This document shows, piece after piece, positions 7,847 to 17,362 of a stretch of DNA of 64,000 nucleotides. Position 1 is the first letter of the stretch. Every line of letters starts with the position of its first letter. The stretch spans positions 3,658,001 through 3,722,000 of the forward strand of contig CBDCGU010000003.1 in the NCBI GenBank assembly GCA_965216945.1, written 5' to 3'. This stretch comes from DATHZQ01 sp965216945 (GTDB lineage Bacteria > Actinomycetota > Acidimicrobiia > Spongiisociales > UBA5794). The notes under the pieces were generated by a model. The model searched no databases, was not told the DNA's origin, and saw only the letters and a program-made list of their open reading frames with translations. The position numbers were made by a program, and so were the translations under genes.

Positions 7847-8985
7847 CGTCGCCGGTGCGCTGGGAGTCGGTGGGGGTCGACGGTGCCGCCCGCACCGGGA
7901 CATTGCACACCCCGCACGGCTCGATCGCGACACCGGCATTCATGCCGGTGGGGACCCGGGGCTCAGTGCGACTCGTGGGCGCCGAGGACCTCGAGTCGCT
8001 GGGCGCCGCCATCGTGCTCGCCAACACCTACCACCTGATGTTGCGACCCGGGGCCGCCACCGTCGCCGCACTCGGCGAGTTGCACGGGATGATGGGTTGG
8101 AGTGGCCCCATCCTCACCGACTCCGGTGGGTTCCAGGTCTTCTCGCTGTCTCCCCGGGTCGACGACGAGGGCGTGACGTTCCGGTCGTCGTACGACGGGA
8201 GCCCGGTGCGTCTCACTCCCGAGAGCGCCGTTGCGGTGCAGGACCAGCTGGGATCTGACATCGCGATGATGCTCGATGTCCTCGTCGGATTGCCCTCGCC
8301 TCGACCCGTGGTTCAGACCGCGATGGAGCGCACGTTGCAGTGGGCCGAGCGGGCGCTGGCAGCCCAACGGCGCGACGACCGTGCATTGTTCGGCATCGTG
8401 CAGGGAGGGACCGATCTCGAGCTGCGCGGCGAGTCGGCGCGCCGCACCGCGGCCCTCGGCTTTCCCGGGTTTGGCATCGGCGGGCTGGCTGTGGGCGAAT
8501 CGCCGGGGGAGCGGAACGCCGCGATCGAGATTGTCGTCGACGAACTGCCGGCGGCGGCGCCCCGGTACGTGATGGGTCTTGGTGACACCGAGGGACTCCT
8601 CGATGCGATCGGGCGCGGCTGCGACATGTTCGACTGCGTCATTCCGACGCGGGTGGCTCGTCACGGCAAAGCGCTCCACCCCGACGGCGACTTCTCCATC
8701 AAACGGAGTGAGTGGGCCGAGTCGACCCAGCCGATCGACCCGGACTGTGGATGCATCACCTGCGCCCGCTACAGCCGGGGCTACCTCCGTCATCTCTTCA
8801 ACACACACGAGCTGCTGGGCCACCGCCTCCTGTCCCTGCACAACCTGTCGTACACGCTGCGACTCATGGAACGGGCCCGTGCCGCCATCGCCGCAAAGAC
8901 GTTCGCAGACTTTCGCCGCGAGACCGTGGAGCGCCGCTCGACCGCTCCGGCGGGGGTGAGCGCAGTCGTCCCCGAGCAGGGCTAA
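7843..8985 (+). CDS. tgt: Queuine/preQ1 tRNA-guanine transglycosylase
   Basis: This 380-aa enzyme exchanges guanine 34 for preQ1 in tRNAs with GUN anticodons. Catalytic Asp93 lies in LTDSGGFQVFSL. The zinc site is complete: Cys302, Cys304, Cys307 (DCGCITC) and His333 (SLHNLSY). The HLFNTHELLG block is canonical. The ATG at 7843 overlaps queA; an in-frame start at 7753 reads into queA and is not conserved. The TAA stop lies inside a TAACCT hexamer that may be the -10 box for yajC. Confidence 0.97.
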   Translation: MTSPVRWESVGVDGAARTGTLHTPHGSIATPAFMPVGTRGSVRLVGAEDLESLGAAIVLANTYHLMLRPGAATVAALGELHGMMGWSGPILTDSGGFQVFSLSPRVDDEGVTFRSSYDGSPVRLTPESAVAVQDQLGSDIAMMLDVLVGLPSPRPVVQTAMERTLQWAERALAAQRRDDRALFGIVQGGTDLELRGESARRTAALGFPGFGIGGLAVGESPGERNAAIEIVVDELPAAAPRYVMGLGDTEGLLDAIGRGCDMFDCVIPTRVARHGKALHPDGDFSIKRSEWAESTQPIDPDCGCITCARYSRGYLRHLFNTHELLGHRLLSLHNLSYTLRLMERARAAIAAKTFADFRRETVERRSTAPAGVSAVVPEQG

Positions 8986-8988
8986 CCT
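8983..8988 (+). promoter_or_regulatory. Candidate -10 box of yajC-secDF
   Basis: TAACCT overlaps the tgt stop codon and lies 53 nt before the GTG start of yajC. It would allow the Sec genes to be expressed independently of queA-tgt. Confidence 0.35.
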
Positions 8989-9041
8989 GGCGCCCGCTCC
9001 GGCGCAGGTGGTACCCGCGCCACATCCACATGGAGGCTTCC

Positions 9042-9368
9042 GTGGTCAACCTGGCATCTAGCGGGCTGCTGCTTGCATTTCAGGACTCCAGTGAGTCGTC
9101 GGGCTCGCTGGTGGGGTTCTTGCTGCCGCTCATCATCATCGGCGGGCTGTTCTATTTCATGCTCATCATGCCGCAGCGTCGCCGGGCGAAGGCAATGGAG
9201 GAGCTTCGCTCGTCCATCGACGTGGGGGACGAGGTACGCACGGTCGGTGGTATCTACGGTGTCGTGCGTTCCATCGAAGAGAACGACATGATGATCGACG
9301 TCGGAGGGGGAACGACGTTGCGTATCGCCAAGCGGGCCGTCGCCGAGAAGCTCTCCGTGGGAGAGTGA
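9042..9368 (+). CDS. yajC: Preprotein translocase accessory subunit YajC
   Basis: This protein is 108 aa long when started at GTG 9042. It has one membrane helix (GFLLPLIIIGGLFYFMLIMPQ, about 24-44), then the basic QRRRAKAMEEL and a small beta domain with VGDEVRTVGGIYG. YajC associates with SecDF in the translocon. GTG 9042 is preferred because GGAGG at 9032-9036 lies 5 nt upstream; the in-frame ATG at 9030 overlaps that ribosome binding site. secD follows after 7 nt. Confidence 0.92.
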   Translation: MVNLASSGLLLAFQDSSESSGSLVGFLLPLIIIGGLFYFMLIMPQRRRAKAMEELRSSIDVGDEVRTVGGIYGVVRSIEENDMMIDVGGGTTLRIAKRAVAEKLSVGE

Positions 9369-9375
9369 CGAACCA

Positions 9376-10902
9376 GTGAACCGGCGCCGTCTTTGGATCA
9401 CGCTGATCCTCACGCTCGTCATCGCGTGGGGATCGCTGGCGGCCGTCTTGGCAGCCGGCATGTCCCCAAAGCTCGGCCTCGACCTGCAAGGTGGCTTCTC
9501 GGTGGTGCTGGTTGCCCCGGAGGGAACCGACGAGGCCGTCCTCGATACGGCCGTCGACGTCATGCGCCAGCGCATCGAGAACCTCGGCGCCGTTCAGGAA
9601 CCGGAGATCTCTGTGATCGCCAGCCGATCCAGCATCCAAGTGCAGCTTCCCGGTGTTCAGGATCGAGAGCGGGCACTGCAAGCCATTGGTACCACCGGCG
9701 AGCTCAGTTTCCGTCCCGTGCTGGCGGTCGACATCCTCAGCCCCGCCTTCACGAACGGGACGCTGCCGCTTCCTTCCGATCTGGCGCCGAGTGAGGATGA
9801 GGAAGGTGTCACGACCACGACAGCCGCACCGGCGCCGCCTCCCCCCAACCTCGACCCCGAAACCGGGTTGACCATCATCGACGACCCCACGATGGAGGCC
9901 TACCTGCAGGGTGAGGACGGTCTGGTCTATCACGTCGGGCCGGCCTTTCTGACCGGCGTCGATGTGGAAGGAGCCGAAGCGGGCTTCACCGGCGGCTTCT
10001 CGAGCAGCGGCTATGTGGTCGATCCCGAGTTCAGCGCCGCCGGCGCCGTCTCTTTCGAGGATGCGACGGCGCAGCTCAGCTTCTTCAGCGTCGGAGATCC
10101 GCGGCGCCAGATGGCGATCGTCGTCGACGGTTCCGTCGTCTCTGCACCACAGATCGCGCCTGAGGTACTGCCGGGGGAGGGGCTCGACGCCGACCAGGTC
10201 TTCATCACGATCGGCGTGTCCGAGGACGCCCAGACCGAAGCAGAGGATCTGGCGACCATTCTGCGTTACGGCGCCCTGCCCACGGTGTTCGAACGTGACC
10301 GGGTCGAGTCCGTGTCGGCGAGCCTCGGCAGCGACTCGCTCCGGGCAGGCCTGGCTGCCGGAATCGGAGGACTGATCCTCGTCGCCGTCGCCCTGCTGCT
10401 CTACTACCGGGCGCTGGGTCTCGTCGCCGTCCTCGGTCTCACCGTGTTCGGTTCGCTCCTGATGCTGGCGATCACGCTGCTCAGCGAGTTTCAGGGCACG
10501 ACCCTCACGCTTGCGGGCGTCACCGGCATCATCGTGTCGATCGGCATCACCGCCGATTCCTACATCGTGTTCTTCGAGCGCATCAAGGAGGAGTATCGAA
10601 GGGGCAGACCGCTGCGGGGTGCCGTGGACTACGGCTTCCAGCGGGCGTTCCACACGATCCTCACCGCAGACGCCGTGACGCTGACCGGTTCGATCCTGCT
10701 GTGGGTGCTGGCCATCGGCCCGGTGAAGGGCTTTGCGATCACCCTCGGCATCGCAACCGTGGTGGACGTGATCGTCGCCTACTTCTACACCAGGCCGATG
10801 ACGATGTTGATGGTGCGAGGACCGATCGCGGCCGGGGGCGCCTTCTCGATCGAGGGTGCGATGGGCCGTGGGAGGGCCGAACCGCTGGAGGCGACCACAT
10901 GA
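9376..10902 (+). CDS. secD: Protein translocase subunit SecD
   Basis: This 508-aa RND-type membrane protein uses the proton-motive force to pull secreted proteins out of SecYEG. It shows TM1 (6-27), the SecD signature PKLGLDLQGG (31-40), a large extracytoplasmic P1 domain, and five C-terminal membrane helices (about 315-485) including GITADSYIVFFERIKEE. A low-complexity Thr/Ala/Pro insert (TTTTAAPAPPPP, about 152-163) interrupts P1, as in other actinobacterial SecDs. The GTG start is 7 nt after yajC, and the stop overlaps secF. Confidence 0.96.
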   Translation: MNRRRLWITLILTLVIAWGSLAAVLAAGMSPKLGLDLQGGFSVVLVAPEGTDEAVLDTAVDVMRQRIENLGAVQEPEISVIASRSSIQVQLPGVQDRERALQAIGTTGELSFRPVLAVDILSPAFTNGTLPLPSDLAPSEDEEGVTTTTAAPAPPPPNLDPETGLTIIDDPTMEAYLQGEDGLVYHVGPAFLTGVDVEGAEAGFTGGFSSSGYVVDPEFSAAGAVSFEDATAQLSFFSVGDPRRQMAIVVDGSVVSAPQIAPEVLPGEGLDADQVFITIGVSEDAQTEAEDLATILRYGALPTVFERDRVESVSASLGSDSLRAGLAAGIGGLILVAVALLLYYRALGLVAVLGLTVFGSLLMLAITLLSEFQGTTLTLAGVTGIIVSIGITADSYIVFFERIKEEYRRGRPLRGAVDYGFQRAFHTILTADAVTLTGSILLWVLAIGPVKGFAITLGIATVVDVIVAYFYTRPMTMLMVRGPIAAGGAFSIEGAMGRGRAEPLEATT

Positions 10903-11939
10903 GCGTGCTGCGCCGCATGTACCGGGGCGAGACGGACTTCGACTTCATCGCCCAACGCAAGCGTTGGTTCACCGTCTCTGCCGTCCTGCTGGCGATCTCG
11001 ATCCTGGCGCTGCTGGTGCGGGGGCTGGAGCTCAGCATCGACTTCACCGGCGGCACCCTGATCGAAGCGCCGAACGAGAGCGGCGCCGAGGTTGCCGACT
11101 ACCGCAATGCGCTCAGCGAGATCGGGCAAGAAGGTGCCAGGGTGCAACTGACGGGCGAGGCCACTCGCGTGCTCATCTCGACCGGAGAGCTCGACGGCGC
11201 ACAGCAAGACGAGATGGTCGGCGTCGTCGCGGCCACGGCCAGCATCGAGACCGACGACACCAACGTGGACGCGGTGGGCGCCACCTTCGGGAGCGAGATC
11301 ACCCGCCGGGCGGTCCAAGCACTCGTCATCTTCCTGGTGGTCGTTGCCGGGTTCATCTCCTGGCGATTCGAGTGGAAGATGGCCATCGCCGCGCTCGCCG
11401 CCCTGTTCCACGACCTGGTCATCACGGCGGGGATCTATGCGATCGTCGGATTCGAGGTGACCCCGGCCACGGTCATCGCCATCCTCACGATCCTCGGCTA
11501 TTCGCTCTACGACACCGTCGTCGTGTTCGACAAGATCACGGAGAACGTCCACGAGCTGCAGGGTCGCAACACCTTCACGGAGATCGCCAACCTGTCGATG
11601 AATCAGGTTCTCATGCGGTCGATCAACACCTCGCTGACGTCGTTGCTCCCCATCGGCAGCCTGCTGTTCGTCGGCTCGTATCTCCTCGGCGCGGCCACCT
11701 TGCGCGAGTTCGCTCTGGCGCTGTTCATCGGCGTCGCCGCGGGAACGTATTCCTCCATTTTCGTGGCCACACCACTGCTTGCGATGTGGAAGGAGACAGA
11801 ACCCGAGTGGCAGCGCATGCAGCGCCGCGCCGCCCGCCGCTCGGGTGAGGTCTTCGATGACACACCGGAGATCGCCGTCGAATCGGTGGATGCGGGTGCC
11901 GTGGCTCGGCCTCCCCGGCAGCGGCGCAAGCGGCGTTAA
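10899..11939 (+). CDS. secF: Protein translocase subunit SecF
   Basis: This 346-aa partner of SecD has TM1 at about 23-41, the signature LSIDFTGGTLIE (45-56), and five further helices with ILGYSLYDTVVVFDKI and SINTSLTSLLPIGSLL. The C-terminus is a basic cytoplasmic tail. The ATG at 10899 overlaps the secD stop (ATGA). Upstream in-frame codons belong to the secD reading region and are not SecF-like. Confidence 0.96.
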   Translation: MSVLRRMYRGETDFDFIAQRKRWFTVSAVLLAISILALLVRGLELSIDFTGGTLIEAPNESGAEVADYRNALSEIGQEGARVQLTGEATRVLISTGELDGAQQDEMVGVVAATASIETDDTNVDAVGATFGSEITRRAVQALVIFLVVVAGFISWRFEWKMAIAALAALFHDLVITAGIYAIVGFEVTPATVIAILTILGYSLYDTVVVFDKITENVHELQGRNTFTEIANLSMNQVLMRSINTSLTSLLPIGSLLFVGSYLLGAATLREFALALFIGVAAGTYSSIFVATPLLAMWKETEPEWQRMQRRAARRSGEVFDDTPEIAVESVDAGAVARPPRQRRKRR

Positions 11940-11942
11940 GCT
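11937..11942 (+). promoter_or_regulatory. -10 box of apt (leaderless)
   Basis: TAAGCT overlaps the secF stop codon and ends 6 nt before the apt GTG at 11949, where no Shine-Dalgarno is visible. Confidence 0.4.
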
Positions 11943-11948
11943 ACGGCG

Positions 11949-12479
11949 GTGACTGAGGCCACGCTCACCGCTCTCATCCGTGAAGTCCACGACTTCCCGA
12001 CGCCGGGAATCGTCTTCAAGGACATCACGCCGATCCTCGCCGACCATTCCGCGTTCGACGGTGCCGTGGACCTGATGCTCGAGCCGTTCTCGAGCGCGGG
12101 CGTGAGCAAGGTCGCAGGGATCGAAGCGCGGGGATTCATGTTCGCTGCGCCCATCGCCGCCCGTCTCGGAGCGGGATTCATCCCGATCCGCAAGCCGGGC
12201 AAACTGCCGTGCGACGTCGTTGAACAGGAATACGACCTGGAATACGGCACGGACAAACTGCAGCTGCATGCTGATGCGATCCGGCAGGGCGAGAAGGTGC
12301 TCATCGTCGACGATGTGCTGGCAACGGGTGGTACAGCCGCGGCCTCCATCGATTTGCTGCGCCAGGTAGGGGCAGATGTCGTCGGTCTCACCGTCCTCTT
12401 GGAACTCGAGTTCCTGAATGGGCGGCAGCGCATCGACGGCATCCCGGTACATGCGGTGGTCAGGGATGGCGCCGACTGA
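11949..12479 (+). CDS. apt: Adenine phosphoribosyltransferase
   Basis: This 176-aa salvage enzyme converts adenine and PRPP to AMP. The PRPP loop VLIVDDVLATGGTAAA (117-132), the IPIRKPGKLP flap (78-87) and GIEARGFMFAAPIA (58-71) are typical of Apt. Start GTG 11949 gives the family N-terminus (LIREVHDFPTPGIVFKDITP). Its last 14 nt overlap rel, a conserved actinobacterial pairing that places purine salvage beside (p)ppGpp metabolism. Confidence 0.96.
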   Translation: MTEATLTALIREVHDFPTPGIVFKDITPILADHSAFDGAVDLMLEPFSSAGVSKVAGIEARGFMFAAPIAARLGAGFIPIRKPGKLPCDVVEQEYDLEYGTDKLQLHADAIRQGEKVLIVDDVLATGGTAAASIDLLRQVGADVVGLTVLLELEFLNGRQRIDGIPVHAVVRDGAD

Positions 12480-14664
12480 AGACGCACCGGTCCCGGCACC
12501 GGAGGAGCTCTACGCGTCGCTTGCGGAGACGTACGAGCGCCTCCATCCGGACGGTGACTCCGACCTGATCTTGCGGGCCTATCACAGGGCCCGCGATCTA
12601 CATTCCGGGCAGCGCCGCCGCTCCGGTGAGCCGTACATCACGCACCCACTGATCGTGGCGGACATCCTCGCCGCCTACGGCATGGACTCGGCGACGCTGG
12701 CGGCCGCACTCCTTCACGACACGGTCGAGGACACCGACGTGACGCTCGACGAGATCGCCGATGAGTTCGGCGACGAAGTCGCGGCGCTGATCGACGGCGT
12801 CACGAAGCTCGACCGGCTCAAGTTCTCGACTCGTGAGGAGGCCCAGGCGGCCACCATCCGCAAGATGGCGATCGCCATGGCGAAGGACATCCGGGTGCTG
12901 TTGATCAAGCTCGCCGACCGGCTCCACAACGTGCGCACATTGGCCCCGCTGCCCGAGGAGAAGCGGCGACGTATCGCCGAGGAGACCATCGAGGTATACG
13001 CCCCGCTGGCTCACCGGCTCGGTGTCCAGGAGATCAAACACGAGATGGAGGAGCGCTGCTTCGGTGAGCTCTACCCGCGGCGCAAGGCCGAGCTCGAGGA
13101 GCTGGTGGCGCGACGCGCCCCGGAGCGGGAGCAGTACCTGGAGAAGGTGATGCGTCAGCTGACGGATTCGCTGGAAGAGCAAGGCATCGCGGCCGACGTG
13201 TATGGACGCCCGAAGCACCTCTACTCGATCTACCGCAAGATGGTGTCGAGCGGTCTGGCCTTCGACGAGATCCACGACCTCATCGGCATCCGGGTACTCG
13301 TGGACGAGGTGAAGGACTGTTACGCCGCTCTCGGTCAGGTGCACACGATGTGGCCGCCCATCCATGGGAGGTTCAAGGACTACATCGCGATGCCGAAGTT
13401 CAACCTGTATCAATCGCTCCACACCACGGTGGTCGGACCCGACGGCAAGGCCCTCGAGGTCCAGATCAGGACACACGACATGCATCGCAGGGCGGAGTTC
13501 GGCATCGCCGCTCACTGGAGCTACAAGGAGGGCGATGGTTCGGCGGACGATGCGTTCGTCGCCGACCTCCGGTTCCTTCAGGAGGAGTCGACCGATCCGG
13601 AGGAGTTTCTCAACCACCTCAAGCTCGACCTCTACCAGGAGGAGGTGTTCGCCCTCACCCCGAAGGGCGACGTCGTCACGCTCCCGCGGGGCGCCACTCC
13701 GGTCGATTTCGCCTACCGGATTCACACCGACGTCGGGCATCGCTGTGTGGGCGCCAAGGTGAACGCTCGCCTGGTGCCCCTCCACACGGAGCTCGAGTCG
13801 GGCGACATCGTCGAGATCATCACGTCGAGGTCGCAGGACGCCCACCCGTCCAGAGATTGGCTGGAGTTCGTCAAGTCCAGTCGGGCCGCCGCCAAGATCC
13901 GGCGCTGGTTCACCAAGGAGCGTCGCGAGGCAGCTCTCGCCGACGGCAAAGAGGCAGTGACGAAGGCCATGCGACGAACTCCGGACCGCGTAGCGGCCCA
14001 GGACCGCGACGAGTTGCTGACGGTGGTCGCCGAGGACTTGGGCTACGGCGACCTGAGTGCGATGTACGTCGCGGTCGGCGACGGCCGCATCAGCGCCGAG
14101 AACGTCGTGCGGCGCATGAGCAGTCTCGCTGCCGTGGACGGCGAAGAGGATCTGCTGCAGCCGCCGGCGAGGCCGAAGCGGCGGCCCGAGCCGAGCCGGG
14201 GCGGCATCATCATCGAGGGCATGGACGACCTTCTCGTCCGCATCGCCCGGTGTTGTGCCCCCGTACCCGGAGACCCCATCGTCGGGTTCATCACCGTCGG
14301 CCGGGGCGTTTCGGTTCATCGAGCCGATTGTGCGAACGTCGGGGCGCTCGGCGACCGCTCCGAACGCATGATCGAGGTCTCATGGGCCCCGGAACACGTC
14401 GGGTCGTACTTCGTCTGGATCCAGGTCGAGGCGCTCGACCGCCCCAAGCTGCTGCGAGACGTCACGATCGTGCTCTCGGAGATGGGAGCCAACATCACGG
14501 CGTCGTCGTCGGCGACCGGCAGCGATCGGGTAGCCGTCTTCCGTTTCGAGGTCGAGGTGTCCGACCCGGCCATGATCGATGTGGTCATCAATGGGCTGCG
14601 CGGTATCGACGGCGTGTTCGACGCCTACCGCCTGGTTCCGCAGACCACATCCGGCGATCAGTGA
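12466..14664 (+). CDS. rel: Bifunctional (p)ppGpp synthetase/hydrolase Rel
   Basis: This 732-aa stringent-response enzyme has its domains in the expected order. The HD hydrolase has His60 and HDTVED (84-89). The synthetase has GRPKHLYSIYRKM, YQSLHTTVVG and EVQIRT. A TGS domain begins EEVFALTPKGDVVTLPRG, and an ACT domain lies at the C-terminus. The synthetase carries RFKD (in GRFKDYIAMPK), the basic motif of bifunctional rather than RelA-type enzymes. ATG 12466 lies inside the end of apt. Its stop overlaps the next gene (TGATG). Confidence 0.96.
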   Translation: MAPTEDAPVPAPEELYASLAETYERLHPDGDSDLILRAYHRARDLHSGQRRRSGEPYITHPLIVADILAAYGMDSATLAAALLHDTVEDTDVTLDEIADEFGDEVAALIDGVTKLDRLKFSTREEAQAATIRKMAIAMAKDIRVLLIKLADRLHNVRTLAPLPEEKRRRIAEETIEVYAPLAHRLGVQEIKHEMEERCFGELYPRRKAELEELVARRAPEREQYLEKVMRQLTDSLEEQGIAADVYGRPKHLYSIYRKMVSSGLAFDEIHDLIGIRVLVDEVKDCYAALGQVHTMWPPIHGRFKDYIAMPKFNLYQSLHTTVVGPDGKALEVQIRTHDMHRRAEFGIAAHWSYKEGDGSADDAFVADLRFLQEESTDPEEFLNHLKLDLYQEEVFALTPKGDVVTLPRGATPVDFAYRIHTDVGHRCVGAKVNARLVPLHTELESGDIVEIITSRSQDAHPSRDWLEFVKSSRAAAKIRRWFTKERREAALADGKEAVTKAMRRTPDRVAAQDRDELLTVVAEDLGYGDLSAMYVAVGDGRISAENVVRRMSSLAAVDGEEDLLQPPARPKRRPEPSRGGIIIEGMDDLLVRIARCCAPVPGDPIVGFITVGRGVSVHRADCANVGALGDRSERMIEVSWAPEHVGSYFVWIQVEALDRPKLLRDVTIVLSEMGANITASSSATGSDRVAVFRFEVEVSDPAMIDVVINGLRGIDGVFDAYRLVPQTTSGDQ

Positions 14665-15314
14665 TGCTGGTCGAAGCTCGCTCACTCTGGCTGGCGGAGA
14701 CCAATTGCTATGTCGTCGCCCCGGAACGCGGGGGGCCGTGTGCGATCATCGATGCTCCCCCCGACGTGCCGGCCATCGAGGCCCTGGTTCGCCAGCACGA
14801 TCTCGCCCCGGTGGCGCTGCTGGTCACTCATGGACACATCGACCATGCCGGGGGCGGTGCGGTGGCGGCTTCCTTCGGTGTGGAGGCATCACTCCATCCC
14901 GACGACGAGTTCCTGGCGCTCGACCCCGCGTCCCAGATTCGGATGCTGTTCGGGGTTGCCGATCCTTCACTCGTCGCACAGTTCGAGTTCCCGGCGTCGT
15001 ACAAGCCGCTGGCCGACGGCGAGCAGCTCACCGTGGCCGGTCTCGACGTGACGGTCGTGCACACCCCGGGGCACACGCCGGGCCATTGTTGCTTCTACCT
15101 GGCAGACGAGGGAATCTTGTTCTCGGGCGATCAACTGTTCGCCGGTTCGATCGGACGTACCGACCTGCCCGGAGGTAGTTACGACCAGCTCATGGCCTCG
15201 ATGGAGACCAAGATCCTGACGCTTCCGGACGACACGGACGTTCTGCCGGGACATGGTCCCGCAACCACGATCGCCCGCGAGCGCATGGTCAACCCGTTCT
15301 TGCAAGGCTGGTAG
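14664..15314 (+). CDS. Metallo-beta-lactamase-fold hydrolase (glyoxalase II-like)
   Basis: This 216-aa protein has the complete MBL metal site: THGHIDHAGG (His56, His58, Asp60, His61), HTPGHTPGH, SGDQLF and LPGHGPAT. Its size and motifs match the YcbL/hydroxyacylglutathione-hydrolase-like group often found between rel and hisS/aspS in Actinobacteria. The physiological thioester substrate is unknown. ATG 14664 overlaps the rel stop; GTG at 14661 is an equivalent alternative adding one residue. Confidence 0.9.
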   Translation: MLVEARSLWLAETNCYVVAPERGGPCAIIDAPPDVPAIEALVRQHDLAPVALLVTHGHIDHAGGGAVAASFGVEASLHPDDEFLALDPASQIRMLFGVADPSLVAQFEFPASYKPLADGEQLTVAGLDVTVVHTPGHTPGHCCFYLADEGILFSGDQLFAGSIGRTDLPGGSYDQLMASMETKILTLPDDTDVLPGHGPATTIARERMVNPFLQGW

Positions 15315-15337
15315 CCGGCCGCCCGGATCGCCCGTAT

Positions 15338-15343
15338 TACGCT
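15338..15343 (+). promoter_or_regulatory. Candidate -10 box of aspS
   Basis: TACGCT within GTATTACGCT lies 59 nt before the aspS ATG. The leader ends in a good GGAGGA ribosome binding site. Confidence 0.4.
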
Positions 15344-15402
15344 GCGGCGCTCAACCGCTCCCGCCCCACGCTGCGACGGCGGGCAATCCGGAGGACACCA
15401 TC

Positions 15403-17214
15403 ATGGCCAGCCAGGAATACCGCGACACACGGGCCGGCGAGCTTCGATCGAGCCACGCCGGAGAGGTCGTGCGTCTGGCGGGTTGGGCGGAGCGCATCCG
15501 CGACCAAGGTGGCGTCGTCTTCGTCGATCTGCGTGACGCCTCAGGTGTGTGCCAGGTTGTCTTTCAGCCCGACACTGCCGGGAAGGCCATGGACGGGACC
15601 GGTCAGCTCCGCAGGGAGTACTGCATCTCCGTCGCCGGCACGGTCCGTATGCGGCCGGACGGCAGCGCCAACCCCGACCTGCCCACGGGCGACGTCGAGG
15701 TTGCGGCTTCCGAGCTCACGGTGCTGAGCGCCGCAGACACCTTGCCGTTCCACCTCGACGAGCGCTCGGAGTCGGATGAGGGGCTGCGCCTCCAGTACCG
15801 GTACCTCGACCTGCGCCGGAGCCGGATGGCGGGCAATCTCGTAGGGCGCTCCGCCGCCGTCGGGGCGATGCGCAGGGTCATGGAGGAACAGGGTTTCCTC
15901 GAAGTCGAGACCCCTACGCTCATAGCATCGACGCCCGAGGGAGCGCGCGACTTCCTAGTACCGAGCCGGCTTCGCCCGGGGCAGTTCTACGCCCTTCCCC
16001 AGTCGCCACAACTGTTCAAACAGCTCCTGATGATTGGCGGGGTCGAGCGGTATTACCAGATTGCGCGTTGTTACCGGGACGAGGATCTGCGTGCGGACCG
16101 CCAGTTCGAGTTCACCCAGCTCGACTTCGAGGGCGCCTTCTGGGGCCAGGAGGACGTGTTGGAGACGCTGGAGGCCATCTCCGCCGCCGTTGCCAGAGAG
16201 GTCCGTGGCGTCGAGCTGCCTCGTCCGTTCCCTCGCCTGACGTACAGAGAGGCGATGGACCGGTACGGGACGGACAAGCCGGATATCAGGTTCGGCATGG
16301 AGATCACCGACCTCGCCGCCGTTTTCGCCGAGACCGATTTCAAAGCGTTCGCCGGCGTCCTGTCCGATGGCGGTGTCGTGCGCGGCATCAACGCCGGGGG
16401 CCTCGGGCTGGCACGGGCCGGTCTCGACAAGCTCGTGACGCGCAGCCAGGAACTCGGGGCGAAGGGTCTCGTGTGGATGGTCGTCGAGCCGGACGGCTCG
16501 TTGCGCTCGCCCGTGGCGAAGTTCCTCTCGCAGGAGGAGCTCGCGGGCGTCGCTGCCGCCTTCGAGGCGGGCGAGGGCGACACGATCCTCATCGTGGCCG
16601 ACACCACGGACGTCGCCGGCAGGGTGCTCGGCCAGCTGCGGCTCGAGCTCGGGCAGCCCGAGGGGCATGACGAGCTCGGCTTCTTGTTCGTCACCGATTT
16701 TCCGGTCTTCGAGCGCACCGAGGGCGGGGATCTCGTCGCCATCCACCATCCGTTCACGGCTCCCGTCTCGGTGGAGGACATGCGCACCAATCCCGACACG
16801 GCGATCTCAAAGGCTTATGACATGGTGCTCAACGGCTCCGAGCTCGGCTCCGGCAGTGTCCGCATCCACGATCCCGTGGTGCAGAGGCAGGTGTTCGAGG
16901 TGCTCGGGATCTCAGAAGAGTCAGCCCAGCGGCGCTTCGGGTGGTTCCTCGAAGCATTGCGGTACGGCACACCGCCGCACGCCGGGTTCGCCATCGGCGT
17001 CGACCGCATGGTTGCGATCATGCAGAACGAGACCAGCATTCGCGAGGTGATCCCGTTCCCCAAGACCCAGACGGGCTCCGATCCCCTCACCGGATCGCCC
17101 AGCCGCGTCGAAGTGCACCAGTTGATCGAGCTGGGCATCGACGTCCGCCCCGAGGTCCGAGCGTCCTGGGCCGAGGACCGTGCGGGAGGATCGGTGGAAC
17201 GGCCAGGAGGTTGA
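15403..17214 (+). CDS. aspS: Aspartyl-tRNA synthetase
   Basis: This 603-aa class IIb synthetase of bacterial type has an OB anticodon-binding domain (about 1-110), motif 2 (YQIARCYRDEDLRADRQ), a bacterial GAD insertion (about 290-420) and motif 3 GFAIGVDRMVA. ATG 15403 follows GGAGGA and gives the expected start with GEVVRLAGWAERIRDQGG. No gatCAB genes are in the window to indicate whether it is discriminating. In most Actinobacteria hisS precedes it; here hisS lies downstream. Confidence 0.97.
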   Translation: MASQEYRDTRAGELRSSHAGEVVRLAGWAERIRDQGGVVFVDLRDASGVCQVVFQPDTAGKAMDGTGQLRREYCISVAGTVRMRPDGSANPDLPTGDVEVAASELTVLSAADTLPFHLDERSESDEGLRLQYRYLDLRRSRMAGNLVGRSAAVGAMRRVMEEQGFLEVETPTLIASTPEGARDFLVPSRLRPGQFYALPQSPQLFKQLLMIGGVERYYQIARCYRDEDLRADRQFEFTQLDFEGAFWGQEDVLETLEAISAAVAREVRGVELPRPFPRLTYREAMDRYGTDKPDIRFGMEITDLAAVFAETDFKAFAGVLSDGGVVRGINAGGLGLARAGLDKLVTRSQELGAKGLVWMVVEPDGSLRSPVAKFLSQEELAGVAAAFEAGEGDTILIVADTTDVAGRVLGQLRLELGQPEGHDELGFLFVTDFPVFERTEGGDLVAIHHPFTAPVSVEDMRTNPDTAISKAYDMVLNGSELGSGSVRIHDPVVQRQVFEVLGISEESAQRRFGWFLEALRYGTPPHAGFAIGVDRMVAIMQNETSIREVIPFPKTQTGSDPLTGSPSRVEVHQLIELGIDVRPEVRASWAEDRAGGSVERPGG

Positions 17215-17348
17215 GTACGCGGGTTGCCCCATGTTGTCGCTGCGGGGACGCTCGAGCGCCACACAGGCGGGGCGCCAAGGCTCGGGATGTCGGGCCGGCC
17301 GGGCCACGGGACGCCACCCCGCATGCGTTTGGACTGTCGGGCACGCAC

Positions 17349-17354
17349 TAACTT
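17349..17354 (+). promoter_or_regulatory. -10 box of rarA (leaderless)
   Basis: TAACTT ends 8 nt before the GTG at 17363. No Shine-Dalgarno is visible. Confidence 0.45.
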
Positions 17355-17362
17355 CCCTGTCA

